Shown here: one piece after another, positions 17,762 to 26,318 of the stretch
How positions within the stretch are numbered: the first letter of the stretch is position 1
Layout of the letters: every line of letters begins with the position of its first letter
Source: Bacteroidales bacterium
GTDB lineage: Bacteria; Bacteroidota; Bacteroidia; Bacteroidales; UBA932
Length of the DNA: 38,440 nt
Assembly: GCA_017617495.1 (NCBI GenBank)
Contig: JAFZWD010000049.1
Span: 1-38,440, forward strand
Reading direction: 5' to 3'
The notes under the pieces: generated by a model
Seen by the model: only the letters and a program-made list of their open reading frames with translations
Databases searched by the model: none
Told to the model about the DNA's origin: nothing
Translations under genes and position numbers: made by a program

Positions 17762-19780
17762 CTAGAAACGGTGGAAATAGCCTATCGAGGGGAGGAACAT
17801 TATCTTGTAGGACATCGAACGGTACGAGAACCTGCGGCCTTCCTCCAGCATTATGCGGTAGAAGACATCGTTCTTGCGGCCGGTGGCATTGTAGAGCGAG
17901 AAGTTCAGGCCGTTTTCGCGCCCTCCGGGACGGCGGTGGAAGAAATAATTTGCGCTGAGATCCAGCCGTACGTACGGCCGGAACCGTCCGCCGTTGTGGC
18001 CGCCGAAATTGGTAATCAGCTGATTCTGGGAAACATACATCGACTCCACTGCGGTGAACGGCGTGCCGCTTGCCGCCACGAAACTGCCGCTCAGCTCCCA
18101 TTTGCGGGTGTCCCAGCTGAACATTGCATTGAACTCATGGATGCGCTCGTGGCACGAAGGATATGTCTTGGGGTACGCCGGATTGTCGAAGCTGCGCAGG
18201 CTCCTGCCAAGCGAGTAACCGATCCATCCAGTCAGGCGTCCGGCCTGCTTGCGCAACAGCAGCGACACCCCGTAATTACGCCCGTCGCCCCTCAGCAGGG
18301 AGCTCTCCAGTGCATAATCTTCCCGGACAAAATCCAGGATGCTGCCCTTGTATTCTATCTGGCCGTCCAGCTCGCGCCAGTAGAGTTCAGCGCTCAGGCG
18401 CCAGACTCCCTCGTCCATATCCAGATCGTACCCGAGCCTGCCGAATAACGAGGACTGGGGTTTGCTGTATTTGCCCGCCAGAAGCCAGAATTCGTATGGC
18501 AGCGCCACGCTGGTCAGTCCCGTCTGCGACAGGAACTGGCGGCGTATTCCCGCGGAAGCGTTTATCTTTCCCCACTCCCCGAGGTTGCAGGAAGCGTCCA
18601 GCTCCGGGCTGAAGTAAGGGTGCAGCGAGGAGCCGTCGTGCCAGAGCTGGCCCTTGGCTGTCGCAGACATCTTCCAGACCAGGCCGTCGATAAACTGATA
18701 TCGCAGTGCGAGAGAACCCTCGACGGCATTCTGTATCTCTTCGGGGCTCTCCTGGCTGAAATAGCCCCCCACCGAAGTGATTCTCTGCGGCCGCGCCCGG
18801 TGGATGCCCAGATCCGCCAGTGCCTGCCAGCGCCCCGCCCTGAGGTCTGCCTTGTAGCCGCTGGTCCCGATGCCGGAAGGCACCTTCAGGGTAAAGAAAT
18901 CGTGCCGTACGTCCAGGTTTATGCCAAGGCGCGTATGGTAAAGGCTCTGCTTCAGGCTCCAGTCGCCGGTGTCATGTTTCCAATGGAGCGCGCCCATGGC
19001 ATTATACCAGTCCAGGCTGATGTCCATGCCGTTCTCGTAGCTCGAATAGCCAAGGTTGTCCAGGCCCCCGTACGCGTCCAGCCATATTCTGTCCTTGTCG
19101 GATGGCCTCCAGAGGAAGGAGAAGTTGGCGTCGCCGAAACCGTAATTGAAGGAGTTGTCCTCCAGTTTCATATAGTCCCCGTAAAGGAGGTTCATGTAGG
19201 ATTTCCGGAGCGAAAGGAACGCGGCGGCTTTGCTGCCCAGGGGCGCCGCGATACTGCCTTCGGTGGACACCAGACCCGACGATACCGAGCCTTTAAGCCG
19301 CTCGGGCACGGCATCCGGCAGCTTCATGTCGATGGAGCCTCCAAGGCGGTTGGCCCCCTTTTCGTCCACCTTGTAATCCATCGACGCGTAATGCGTCGGG
19401 ATAAATACCGAGAAGAGTCCGAGCAGATGCGAAGCACCGTAGATGGGCACGCCCTCGGCGGAAACTATGCAGTGCTGATGCTCGGTGCCCTGGATATGGA
19501 TGCCCGAGTCGAGTTCTGAGCCGGTGGACACGCCTGGGAGCATTCGCACGAATCGCAGCGGATCGGCATTACCCAGGATAGACGGAGCCTTCAGCAGCAG
19601 CTCGGTGCGCACGTTACTCTCGGTGCCTACACCGGGAATGATCAGGGAAGTGTTGCGCGCGGCAGAAACAACGGTACTGTCCAAAGTGGTGACTGTGTCC
19701 CTTGGCGCAAAGTCATTGCCGGCCAGACCGGCAATCTCAGGCGCAAACAGCGCCAGCGCTATGAAAAGGCGCCTGATCAT
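17762..19780 (-). CDS. TonB-dependent outer-membrane receptor, copy 2, with repeat at signal peptide
   Basis: A 672-residue paralogue of the receptor at 14918-16906, alignable end to end: LDSTVVSA, ESNVRTELLL.APS, RFVRMLPGV, IHIQGTEHQHCIVSAEGVPIYG. The EHQHC plug motif is conserved (residues 100-104). It is exactly 10 residues longer before LDSTVV, and those residues include IAGLAGND (16-23), encoded by a family I palindromic repeat that now forms the signal-peptide cleavage region. The ATG overlaps the stop of the small secreted protein gene upstream (ATGA), so it is probably in the same operon. Ends GYFHRF as expected for a barrel. Confidence 0.92.
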   Translation of the reverse strand: MIRRLFIALALFAPEIAGLAGNDFAPRDTVTTLDSTVVSAARNTSLIIPGVGTESNVRTELLLKAPSILGNADPLRFVRMLPGVSTGSELDSGIHIQGTEHQHCIVSAEGVPIYGASHLLGLFSVFIPTHYASMDYKVDEKGANRLGGSIDMKLPDAVPERLKGSVSSGLVSTEGSIAAPLGSKAAAFLSLRKSYMNLLYGDYMKLEDNSFNYGFGDANFSFLWRPSDKDRIWLDAYGGLDNLGYSSYENGMDISLDWYNAMGALHWKHDTGDWSLKQSLYHTRLGINLDVRHDFFTLKVPSGIGTSGYKADLRAGRWQALADLGIHRARPQRITSVGGYFSQESPEEIQNAVEGSLALRYQFIDGLVWKMSATAKGQLWHDGSSLHPYFSPELDASCNLGEWGKINASAGIRRQFLSQTGLTSVALPYEFWLLAGKYSKPQSSLFGRLGYDLDMDEGVWRLSAELYWRELDGQIEYKGSILDFVREDYALESSLLRGDGRNYGVSLLLRKQAGRLTGWIGYSLGRSLRSFDNPAYPKTYPSCHERIHEFNAMFSWDTRKWELSGSFVAASGTPFTAVESMYVSQNQLITNFGGHNGGRFRPYVRLDLSANYFFHRRPGGRENGLNFSLYNATGRKNDVFYRIMLEEGRRFSYRSMSYKIMFLPSIGYFHRF
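19715..19735 (-). repeat. Family I palindromic repeat at the signal peptide of TonB receptor copy 2
   Basis: Arms attgccgg and ccggcaat (19715-19722 and 19728-19735) around a 5-nt loop, read on the minus strand as I-A-G-L-A-G-N-D. The paralogue at 14918-16906 lacks it, so it is a true insertion or replacement in this gene. Confidence 0.85.
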
Positions 19781-20370
19781 TCACCAATAATACTGTACAG
19801 CGCATATAAGTCCTCGCGGTACGGTTCGAACTCATGGCTCTTGAAAAAGCCCATTACAGAAACGCTCACACCGCTCCGGAAGCGGAATGACGGCTGATAT
19901 GCGCGGAAGTCGCCGAAAGAATCCCGCAGAATCTTGAGCGTGAGCCCGACTTTGGCGGCCGGCTGACTGTTGCCGTAGTAATACATCCCCACATCGATAC
20001 ACTCCTCCATCTCTGCGAGTACTGCCCTGTAAGCATCTTCGTCCCTGATTTCGTATAGCTTCTCGGCCCTGATCAGCATTTCCTGCAGAGCGACGAAACC
20101 AAGGTATTTTATATTACCCGGTATATCAAGGGATACGTCCACCCAGAGGGTATCCACTCCGGCCTTTATGGAATCTGAAACGGCCTGGAGGCCGTCCTTG
20201 TTCACGCCTTCGGCAAGAGCATCCGCCACTTTCTGACGCTGAATCGCAAGATACCTCTGCTCTTCCGACTCCGGCGCACGTGAGCAGAAACACATCAATA
20301 TAATACAAAGGCCGCAAACCAAAGCGTTGCGGCCCTTGCCAATAAAGTTCTGTCCCTTGCGGGAAAACAT
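19777..20370 (-). CDS. Small secreted or lipoprotein of unknown function
   Basis: A 197-residue protein not recognised. The N-terminus is basic and then hydrophobic (GKGRNALVCGLCIILMCFCSR), consistent with a signal peptide; the Cys-rich end is not a clean lipobox. The rest is a mix of helices (EEQRYLAIQRQKVADALAEG, LQEMLIRAEKLYEIRDEDAY) and a C-terminal FRFRSGVSVSVMGFF. It starts 3 nt after the beta-barrel gene upstream and overlaps the TonB receptor by 4 nt, so it is likely to act with them. Confidence 0.75.
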   Translation of the reverse strand: MFSRKGQNFIGKGRNALVCGLCIILMCFCSRAPESEEQRYLAIQRQKVADALAEGVNKDGLQAVSDSIKAGVDTLWVDVSLDIPGNIKYLGFVALQEMLIRAEKLYEIRDEDAYRAVLAEMEECIDVGMYYYGNSQPAAKVGLTLKILRDSFGDFRAYQPSFRFRSGVSVSVMGFFKSHEFEPYREDLYALYSIIGE

Positions 20371-20373
20371 CTT

Positions 20374-21123
20374 TTAGAAGTGGTACTCTATACCGAATGC
20401 CAGGCCGGAAGTAGCGGCGCTGAATCCGAAACGGGAAATCTCCTCGGCTCCGTCAAACTTCGTGTTGCCCTGGTAAATCTGGGACTTGATGCTCTGGTAA
20501 CCCAGCGAACCGAACCTTGCAACCAGGCGGAAGTTCTTTTCGAGCTTGAGGGCAATACCGGGACGTGCCACAAGTTCGAAGAGAGAGTACTTCTGTCCCT
20601 GCTTAACGACAGTTCCGGTGCCGTCATCTGCAGAGACCTCCTGCTTTAGGTTCTCGATACCGAGCACTGCATCCACAAAGAGGTCGAATGTCTTGTTGGA
20701 GATGAGGTTGTGACGGATAAAGGGAGCAAAGCGAAGACCGACGACGTCGGAATCTCCCTTCCGCATATCCTGCTGCATTCCCTGATAAGCAAGGAGGAAT
20801 TCATTGATATTGACAGGATCCAGGGAACCCATGGCAGCAAGACCGGTGAAATAACCGAGCTGCACACCGATGGAATTCACCTTGTCAAGGTCGTAACCAA
20901 AGTCCACTACCAGTTTGAGGGATGAGCCATCGGTCGTGATTTCGGGATCCAATTTCTGGAAAGTGTCAGGATCAGCTGTCTGCTTCACGGAAGTGCTGGT
21001 GTAACCGACCGTACCGCCGACATAAACCTTCTTCTTGTCGAAACCTCCCTTGGCCATTGCGTCGGAAGAGAATGCTGCTGCAACAAATGCTACTGCTGCA
21101 ATTGCGAGAAATACTTTTTTCAT
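20374..21123 (-). CDS. Outer-membrane beta-barrel protein
   Basis: A 249-residue protein with a signal peptide (MKKVFLAIAAVAFVAAAFSSDAMA) followed by alternating strands (KKVYVGGTVGYTSTSV, LKLVVDFGYDLDKVNSIGVQLGYFTG) and a C-terminal Phe (LAFGIEYHF). The length and pattern fit an 8-strand porin-like or opacity-type barrel. The start at 21123 is set by the signal peptide. A promoter lies at 21160-21190. It is the first gene of the run that continues through the TonB/DUF4249 pairs. Confidence 0.82.
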   Translation of the reverse strand: MKKVFLAIAAVAFVAAAFSSDAMAKGGFDKKKVYVGGTVGYTSTSVKQTADPDTFQKLDPEITTDGSSLKLVVDFGYDLDKVNSIGVQLGYFTGLAAMGSLDPVNINEFLLAYQGMQQDMRKGDSDVVGLRFAPFIRHNLISNKTFDLFVDAVLGIENLKQEVSADDGTGTVVKQGQKYSLFELVARPGIALKLEKNFRLVARFGSLGYQSIKSQIYQGNTKFDGAEEISRFGFSAATSGLAFGIEYHF

Positions 21124-21159
21124 ACTATTGGTGTTTATAAAAATGTTTTCGTTAAAGTG

Positions 21160-21190
21160 CAAATATATGAAATTATTTCATTTACGCAAG
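21160..21190 (-). promoter_or_regulatory. Promoter of the beta-barrel / TonB / DUF4249 operon
   Basis: TATATTTG at 21167-21160 and CTTG (one mismatch) at 21190-21187 on the minus strand, 19 nt apart. Leader of about 30 nt before the ATG at 21123. This is the best candidate promoter for the genes from 21123 down to about 12753. Confidence 0.6.
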
Positions 21191-21198
21191 TCCCAGGG

Positions 21199-22941
21199 CT
21201 ACAGAATTGTGTACTCGTAGGGCGTGCGGGCCAGCACCTGAGGGCGGGAATACTCGCGAAGCTTGACCTTTACGAATTCCTCGGGACGGGTTTTCTGGCC
21301 GAACATCTCCAAAATCATTTCGAGTTCGGTCATCGGCTCCGGCAAGGCTACTACGGATTCGCTGCCGGGGGTGATGCCGGCCGCGACAGCGGCGTAATGA
21401 ATGGCATCCTGGAGGGTGCCGATTTCATCCACGAGGCCTATGCCGAGTGCATCGGCCCCGGCCCAGACGCGGCCCTGTCCGATCTCGTCCACACGTGCCT
21501 TGGGGAGGTCGCGGCCCTCGGACACTATGCTTGTGAACCTGTCGTAGATATCCTCGATGCTGCGCTCCATATAGGCGTATTCCTGCGCGTCGAACGGGCG
21601 CATGCTGCTGAACATATCGCCGTGCTTGTTGGAGTTCACGCTCATAACGCCAATGTGCAGCACATCCTTCGCCGTCTTGCTGAAGTCGGGCACCAGGCCG
21701 AAGACTCCGATGGAGCCGGTGAGGGTGGTGGCGTCGCTGAAGATGTGGCCGCAGTTGTTGGAAATCCAGTATCCGCCCGAAGCGGCGTAGGTGCCGTAGG
21801 AGGCAACGAGAGGCTTAACTGTGCCTAGAAGGTCGAGTTCGTGCTTTATCTTGTCGGATGCAAGCACGCTGCCGCCGGGGGAATTGACGCGCAGCACCAC
21901 CGCCTTGACGGTTGAATCCGCCCGCACCTTGGCGACTGTGCGGGCGAAGCGGTCTCCGTCCACATTCATGGGGTCGTCGCCGTCCACGATACTGCCATCC
22001 GCATAGATGACGGCTATCTTGTTCTTCGGCCTCAGCTGGGGCAGAATCCTCACCTGGACGTAGTCCGGGAAGGGTATCATCTTGACATCGTCGAAAGAAG
22101 CCGCGCCTGCGTAGGTGGCGAGTTTCTCCTTAAGTTCTTCGCGGGAGAGAAGCCCGTCCACGAGCCCTGCGGACAGGAAGTCCTCCGGCAGGCAGAGGGT
22201 AAGGCCGTCGATGGCGGCATTGAGCGCATCCACGGGAATGCCGCGGCTCTCGGCTATCTGTGCCGAAACGGCGCCCCACATCGCATCCACAAGGGCCTGG
22301 TACTGCTCATGGTTCTCGGGGCTCGGGCTGTTGCGGATGAACATTTCGCCGGCCGATTTATATTTTCCGTGGCGGATAAGCTGCATGTGCACTCCAAACT
22401 TGTCCAGCAGGTCCTTTAGGAAGAATGTCTGCATGCTGAGTCCGGTCAGCGTCACCATTCCGCCCGGATACGCCGTCATATATACTTTGTCGGCCACCGA
22501 AGCGAGCCAGTACGACCCGGTCGAAGGCGATTCGGTGAAGGCTACCACCGCTTTGCCGCTGCGGCGGAATTCCGCCAGGGCTACCCTGAATTCTTCGAGG
22601 GAAGCCACCCCGCTGAGATTGCCGTCCGCGCGCAGGAAAACGTATTCCACGCCCGGATCCTTGGCAGCAAGCTGAAGCGCCTTGACAGCCTTGTAGAGGC
22701 TCACGTTGGGCACAGTCTTGCCGTTCAGCGAATTCATGGGGTTGGTGGGCTGCTCGGTCTCGGAAAGCACGAAACGCGACATGTCGATTGCAAGCACCCC
22801 GCTCTTGGGGAGCACTGGCTTCGCGCCTCCGCCCACGGCAGCGGCCGCACCGATGAATCCTGCAATGAGTACAAAGCCGATGAATCCGGCGATAAAGAGG
22901 CCGCAAATCACGGCAAGTAGCATTTTCCAAAAATCTTTCAT
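21199..22941 (-). CDS. sppA: Signal peptide peptidase SppA, long form
   Basis: Inner-membrane serine protease that degrades released signal peptides. The 580-residue protein has an N-terminal membrane segment (residues 6-38) and two tandem protease-fold halves, as in E. coli SppA. The catalytic Lys lies in HGKYKSAGE (K193 or K195) and the nucleophile in [13 protein letters not shown] (S388); [13 protein letters not shown] is the conserved block before it. The start at 22941 is chosen by the -7-type box at 22971-22964; an earlier in-frame ATG at 23034 lies upstream of that box and inside hisS. Confidence 0.95.
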   Translation of the reverse strand: MKDFWKMLLAVICGLFIAGFIGFVLIAGFIGAAAAVGGGAKPVLPKSGVLAIDMSRFVLSETEQPTNPMNSLNGKTVPNVSLYKAVKALQLAAKDPGVEYVFLRADGNLSGVASLEEFRVALAEFRRSGKAVVAFTESPSTGSYWLASVADKVYMTAYPGGMVTLTGLSMQTFFLKDLLDKFGVHMQLIRHGKYKSAGEMFIRNSPSPENHEQYQALVDAMWGAVSAQIAESRGIPVDALNAAIDGLTLCLPEDFLSAGLVDGLLSREELKEKLATYAGAASFDDVKMIPFPDYVQVRILPQLRPKNKIAVIYADGSIVDGDDPMNVDGDRFARTVAKVRADSTVKAVVLRVNSPGGSVLASDKIKHELDLLGTVKPLVASYGTYAASGGYWISNNCGHIFSDATTLTGSIGVFGLVPDFSKTAKDVLHIGVMSVNSNKHGDMFSSMRPFDAQEYAYMERSIEDIYDRFTSIVSEGRDLPKARVDEIGQGRVWAGADALGIGLVDEIGTLQDAIHYAAVAAGITPGSESVVALPEPMTELEMILEMFGQKTRPEEFVKVKLREYSRPQVLARTPYEYTIL

Positions 22942-22963
22942 CGTTTTTTCTTTTGTATTCACG

Positions 22964-23002
22964 CAAATATACGTAAAAATTGAGGTCAAATTATTATTTT
23001 TG
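22964..23002. promoter_or_regulatory. Divergent promoter region of sppA and hisS
   Basis: Minus strand: TATATTTG at 22971-22964 for sppA. Plus strand: TATTTTTG at 22995-23002 for hisS, only 6 nt before its ATG. The two -7 boxes face apart within 40 nt. Upstream TTTG boxes are not clear at the usual distance. Confidence 0.55.
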
Positions 23003-23008
23003 CAGTCT

Positions 23009-24334
23009 ATGTCACAGAAACCGTCAATACCCAAGGGAACAAGGGACTTCGGATGCCCTGAGATGGCCCGCCGCTATTATATTTTCGACACTCTCAGGGA
23101 CGTTTTCCGCAGTTTCGGTTATGCCCAGATCGAGACCCCCGCGATGGAGGGCCTCGACACCCTGCTGGGCAAGTATGGCGAAGAGGGCGACAAGCTCCTC
23201 TACCGCATCCAGAACAGCGGCGAAAAGGCCGCACTGGCGCCCGAGAAAGGTCTGCGTTACGACCTTACAGTACCCTTCGCGCGTTTCGTGGCACAGCATC
23301 GGGGCGAAATCGCCTTCCCCTTCAAGCGGTTCCAGATTCAGCCGGTATGGCGTGCGGACCGTCCCCAGAAGGGCCGCTACCGCGAGTTTTACCAGTGCGA
23401 CGTGGATGTCATCGGCAGCCCATCGCAGCTTAACGAACTCGAACTGGTGCAGATCACCCAGGAGGTTTTCCGCCGCCTTGGCGTGAGCGTGCTGCTCAAG
23501 ATAAACAACCGCAAGGTCCTCACCGGCCTGGCCGAGATCTGCGGATTCCCCGACAAGGTGGTGGACATCACCGTCGCCATCGACAAGATCGACAAGATAG
23601 GCATCGATGCCGTGGAGGCCGAGATGCTGGAGAAGGGGCTCACCCCCGAGGCCGTCAAGGTCCTTCGCCCGGTGCTTGAGAGCAAGGGCGGTTTCGAGGA
23701 GAAGATGGCACTGATGCGCGGCCTGATGACGGGAGTTTCCGCCGAAGGCGTCCGCGGCCTGGACGAGCTCGACGAGCTCTTCGGCCTGATTGCAGCCGCA
23801 GGCATCTCCATGCCGGTAGAACTCGACCTTTCGCTCGCGCGCGGGCTCAACTATTATACTGGTGCAATCTTCGAGGTAAAGGCCCTCGACTGGCAGATCG
23901 GCAGCATCTGCGGAGGCGGCCGCTACGACAATCTTACCGGCATTTTCGGGCTTCCCGGAGTGTCCGGAGTGGGCATCTCCTTCGGAGCCGACCGCATCTA
24001 CGACGTGCTGGTAGGGCTGGACAAGTTCCCCGCCGGGCTGGAGTCCGTTGCAACCGTGCTCTTCGCCAACATGGGCGCCGCCGAGGCTGCCTGGGTACTG
24101 CCGCTGGCATCTGCCCTTCGCGCCGCAGGCATCTCCGTGGAGATCTACCCCGAAAGCGCCAAACTGCGCAAGCAGTTCGACTATGCCGACGCCAAGGGCA
24201 TCCCCTTCATCTCCATCAACGGCGAAAACGAGATGGCCGGTAATAAGCTGAATATCAAGAATCTGGCTTCCGGCGAGCAGAAGGAATTCCCCATCGGCGA
24301 CATCGCCGCGATCTGCAACTTCTTAAGGGTATAA
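23009..24334 (+). CDS. hisS: Histidyl-tRNA synthetase
   Basis: Class II synthetase charging tRNA-His. The 441-residue protein shows [14 protein letters not shown] at the N-terminus, motif 2 ([29 protein letters not shown]), the HisA motif [15 protein letters not shown], and CGGGRYDNL, then motif 3 [11 protein letters not shown], followed by an anticodon-binding domain. The ATG at 23009 is 6 nt after the -7 box, implying an almost leaderless message. It converges with the GNAT gene, with 9 nt between stops. Confidence 0.97.
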   Translation: MSQKPSIPKGTRDFGCPEMARRYYIFDTLRDVFRSFGYAQIETPAMEGLDTLLGKYGEEGDKLLYRIQNSGEKAALAPEKGLRYDLTVPFARFVAQHRGEIAFPFKRFQIQPVWRADRPQKGRYREFYQCDVDVIGSPSQLNELELVQITQEVFRRLGVSVLLKINNRKVLTGLAEICGFPDKVVDITVAIDKIDKIGIDAVEAEMLEKGLTPEAVKVLRPVLESKGGFEEKMALMRGLMTGVSAEGVRGLDELDELFGLIAAAGISMPVELDLSLARGLNYYTGAIFEVKALDWQIGSICGGGRYDNLTGIFGLPGVSGVGISFGADRIYDVLVGLDKFPAGLESVATVLFANMGAAEAAWVLPLASALRAAGISVEIYPESAKLRKQFDYADAKGIPFISINGENEMAGNKLNIKNLASGEQKEFPIGDIAAICNFLRV

Positions 24335-24343
24335 ATCGGGGGA

Positions 24344-25225
24344 TTATTTCCTCCAGCGTTTGAGCATCGGGAAGAAGCCGCGCATCATATCTTTATACTG
24401 CTCGGCCGTCATAGGTTCCGGCATCATTTTGTTCACTTCGTCCACGAACTGGGCGCAGTGGTCGATCATCTCTTCCATAGTGCATTCCTGCAGGAATTTG
24501 CCACCCTGGTAGCAGTATTGGCAATAGTCAAAATTGATGCTGCCGTCGGCATTGTGCCCGCAGTCTTCATCCTTGGAAAGGGGCATGCCGCAGCTTTGGC
24601 AGAACTGGGGCAACTGGCCGGGAATCAGGTGCTTTTCCTTGAGTGAGAAACCTGCCTCATAAGCGGCAAAGGCCTCCGGCTTCGCATCGGCCACGAAATA
24701 GCCGGCAGGCGGGCAATAAGTGCCTTCGCGATTTCCCCAATATCCCGGGATGAGCTCCTGGGCCAGGAAGTAAGGGACCTCGCTTTCAGCCGGTTCTCCG
24801 TGGTAGTGAATCTTGAGTTTGCTTGCCAGATCAAATCCCGCATGCTTATAAAACTCGATATTGCCCTCCATCTGCAACAGGCCTATGCCCATCTCCCGGG
24901 CCTTTTCCAATGCATACTGAAGCAACTTGAGACCGTAGCCCTTGCGCTTGTAGCCCGGATGGATACTGATAGGGCCGAAGGTCCAGGAAGGAAATTTTGT
25001 TCCGTCGGTCAGCGTGATTTCGGCTTTGGAGAACATGACGTGGCCAATGATGCACCCATCTTCCTCCATTACGAAGTCCAACTCCGGGATGAAGTCCGGA
25101 TTGCTTCTATATTGATTCAGCACAAAATGTTCCTGGCACCCGGGCCTATAAACGTTCCAAAATGCTTCCCTTGTGAGGTTCTCCACTTCCCGCCAGTCTT
25201 GCGGCTGTTCAAGTCTGATATCCAT
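24344..25225 (-). CDS. GNAT acetyltransferase fused to a zinc ribbon
   Basis: A 293-residue protein in two parts. Residues 1-150 are a GNAT fold (MDIRLEQPQDWREVENLTREAF; acetyl-CoA loop IHPGYKRKGYGLKLLQYAL at 88-106; ending EFYKHAGFDLASKLKIHYHG). Residues 205-293 are a putative zinc-ribbon domain with Cys pairs C209-C212 (FCQSCGMPL) and C235-C238 (DYCQYCYQ), then a helical CTMEEMIDHCAQF tail. Each domain is common alone, and the zinc-ribbon part occurs as a free small protein. The substrate of the acetyltransferase is unknown. Its promoter is at 25255-25285. Confidence 0.9.
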   Translation of the reverse strand: MDIRLEQPQDWREVENLTREAFWNVYRPGCQEHFVLNQYRSNPDFIPELDFVMEEDGCIIGHVMFSKAEITLTDGTKFPSWTFGPISIHPGYKRKGYGLKLLQYALEKAREMGIGLLQMEGNIEFYKHAGFDLASKLKIHYHGEPAESEVPYFLAQELIPGYWGNREGTYCPPAGYFVADAKPEAFAAYEAGFSLKEKHLIPGQLPQFCQSCGMPLSKDEDCGHNADGSINFDYCQYCYQGGKFLQECTMEEMIDHCAQFVDEVNKMMPEPMTAEQYKDMMRGFFPMLKRWRK

Positions 25226-25254
25226 TCTTCTTAGTAAGTTTATGTTTATAGGTA

Positions 25255-25285
25255 TAAAGATACGAGTTTTAAAGAAATCGACAAA
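25255..25285 (-). promoter_or_regulatory. Promoter of the GNAT-zinc-ribbon gene
   Basis: TATCTTTA at 25262-25255 and TTTG at 25285-25282 on the minus strand with exactly 19 nt between. Leader of about 25 nt to the ATG at 25225. Confidence 0.65.
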
Positions 25286-25330
25286 ACACAGATTACGTGG
25301 GAGCCCTGAGACACAAGGATCGTCCTCCCC

Positions 25331-25453
25331 TCAGGGGGGGGGGACTCGAACCCGGACTTTGGGAACCGTCTTTCCAGGATTAGCCGCCCGTGCCGACTGA
25401 GTGGCAAGGAGAATACTTATTATCAGTCTAATAATCAGCAATAAACGTTTCAT
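25331..25453 (-). CDS. Possible 40-residue mini-ORF with signal peptide, ending at a C10 run (remnant or phase-variable)
   Basis: On the minus strand an ATG at 25453, preceded by AAGGAAACAAT, opens a 40-residue frame. It has a convincing signal peptide (MKRLLLIIRLIISILLATQS, then ARAANPGK) and a basic tail RVRVPPP, and stops at TGA directly after ten consecutive C (25343-25334). Losing one C or gaining two would extend the frame about 30 codons (beginning PEGRTILVSQGSHV); gaining one would add about 14. It may be a gene fragment or a slippage-controlled small gene. No family is recognised. The segment GGGTTCGAGTCC also resembles a tRNA T-arm, but no complete tRNA can be folded. Confidence 0.35.
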   Translation of the reverse strand: MKRLLLIIRLIISILLATQSARAANPGKTVPKVRVRVPPP

Positions 25454-25625
25454 ATTGTTTCCTTATACCGATAATAAGACTGATTCGTTTCAAAATTGTT
25501 AACGAATATAGTGAATAATACGGTAATAATCCTCCTCGCGGAAGAAAGAAGAGATTAGCAACAGGATTAGTCGAATCAACCAGAAGCGGGTGGATATGAA
25601 AGAATTATGCGATTTAAACAAAAAA

Positions 25626-25656
25626 TTTGCTTTTTGTAAAAAAAAGCCTACCTTTG
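25626..25656 (+). promoter_or_regulatory. tRNA-fMet promoter
   Basis: TTTG at 25626-25629 and TACCTTTG at 25649-25656, separated by exactly 19 nt: a full match to the Bacteroidota consensus, 13 nt before the tRNA. Confidence 0.8.
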
Positions 25657-25669
25657 CAGTCCCTAACAC

Positions 25670-25742
<73 letters not shown>

Positions 25743-25752
25743 CGAAGCAATT

Positions 25753-25780
25753 AAAAAGTCAGCCAATCGGCTGACTTTTT
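25753..25780 (+). terminator. Terminator after tRNA-fMet
   Basis: A 12-bp stem AAAAAGTCAGCC / GGCTGACTTTTT with a 4-nt loop, ending in a T-run. It could also work on the minus strand for the toxin-antitoxin operon. Confidence 0.85.
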
Positions 25781-25800
25781 GCTTCTTGCGGGTGGAAGAC

Positions 25801-25908
25801 CTGGCGGCTAAAACATTGTAAATCAATATTTTAAGCAATTCCTTCTACCCGAAAATCAGGATAGAAGGAATCAATCATTTTACTGACAATCAACTAGTTA
25901 GCCGCCAG
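25801..25908. repeat. 108-nt nested inverted repeat, MITE-like
   Basis: Outer arms CTGGCGGCTAA (25801-25811) and TTAGCCGCCAG (25898-25908) are perfect 11-nt inverted repeats. Inside, ATTCCTTCTA (25838-25847) and TAGAAGGAAT (25862-25871) are perfect 10-nt arms. No ORF, no evident target-site duplication. It lies between tRNA-fMet and the HepT/MNT pair. Confidence 0.5.
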
Positions 25909-25961
25909 CACTATGCTATCTGGGTTATCGCATATATCTATTTCGCACCCAAAATTACCAA

Positions 25962-26318
25962 TCATCCTTGAACTTCAGCACTCTTGATAATTGCCTGTAT
26001 CTGCTGTTTGAGCTTTGGGACATCATTCAAAGCGACATCCCAGAGAATCTCCGGAAGAATGCTGGCATATCCATGAACCAGCACGTGACGCATACCTATT
26101 ACATCACTCCACGGTATTTCCGAATGCTTATCCTTAAAATCCTGCGTCAGCATATAGGCAGCTTCTCCTATTATCTCCACATTGCGAGAAACTGCGTGAT
26201 AGCGCAATTTGTCAGCAAGCAATTCTTCCCTGGTAAACCCTTCGGTATAAGAGGCAATACAATCGGCCGCTTCTATCATATCCACCAGTCTCCCCGGATC
26301 TCTTTCAGGCTCTCTCAT
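25962..26318 (-). CDS. hepT: HepT-like toxin (HEPN RNase)
   Basis: A 118-residue all-helical protein of the HepT/DUF86 family. The active-site motif R-x4-H-x-Y is intact as R77-HVLV-H82-G-Y84. HepT toxins are HEPN ribonucleases neutralised by their MNT partner, which adds AMP to the Tyr of this motif. The start ATG at 26318 lies within the last codons of the MNT gene (14-nt overlap), so the two are translated together. The gene is AT-richer than its neighbours, consistent with horizontal acquisition. Confidence 0.9.
   Translation of the reverse strand: MREPERDPGRLVDMIEAADCIASYTEGFTREELLADKLRYHAVSRNVEIIGEAAYMLTQDFKDKHSEIPWSDVIGMRHVLVHGYASILPEILWDVALNDVPKLKQQIQAIIKSAEVQG

Larger units (their letters stand above)
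25286..25669. other. AT-rich intergenic region before tRNA-fMet
   Basis: Apart from the mini-ORF at 25331-25453 and the tRNA promoter, I see no gene here. It holds a GC hairpin built on the G10 run (about 25322-25345) and plain AT-rich sequence from 25454 to 25625. Confidence 0.5.

Noticed and set aside
22941-23034. Longer sppA form starting at the in-frame ATG at 23034
   Set aside because: That ATG is upstream of the -7 box and inside hisS; the membrane segment follows the ATG at 22941 as expected.
25318-25395. Possible second tRNA on the minus strand (GGGTTCGAGTCC looks like a T-arm)
   Set aside because: No acceptor stem, D-arm or anticodon arm can be paired with it, and the T-stem itself does not pair properly.
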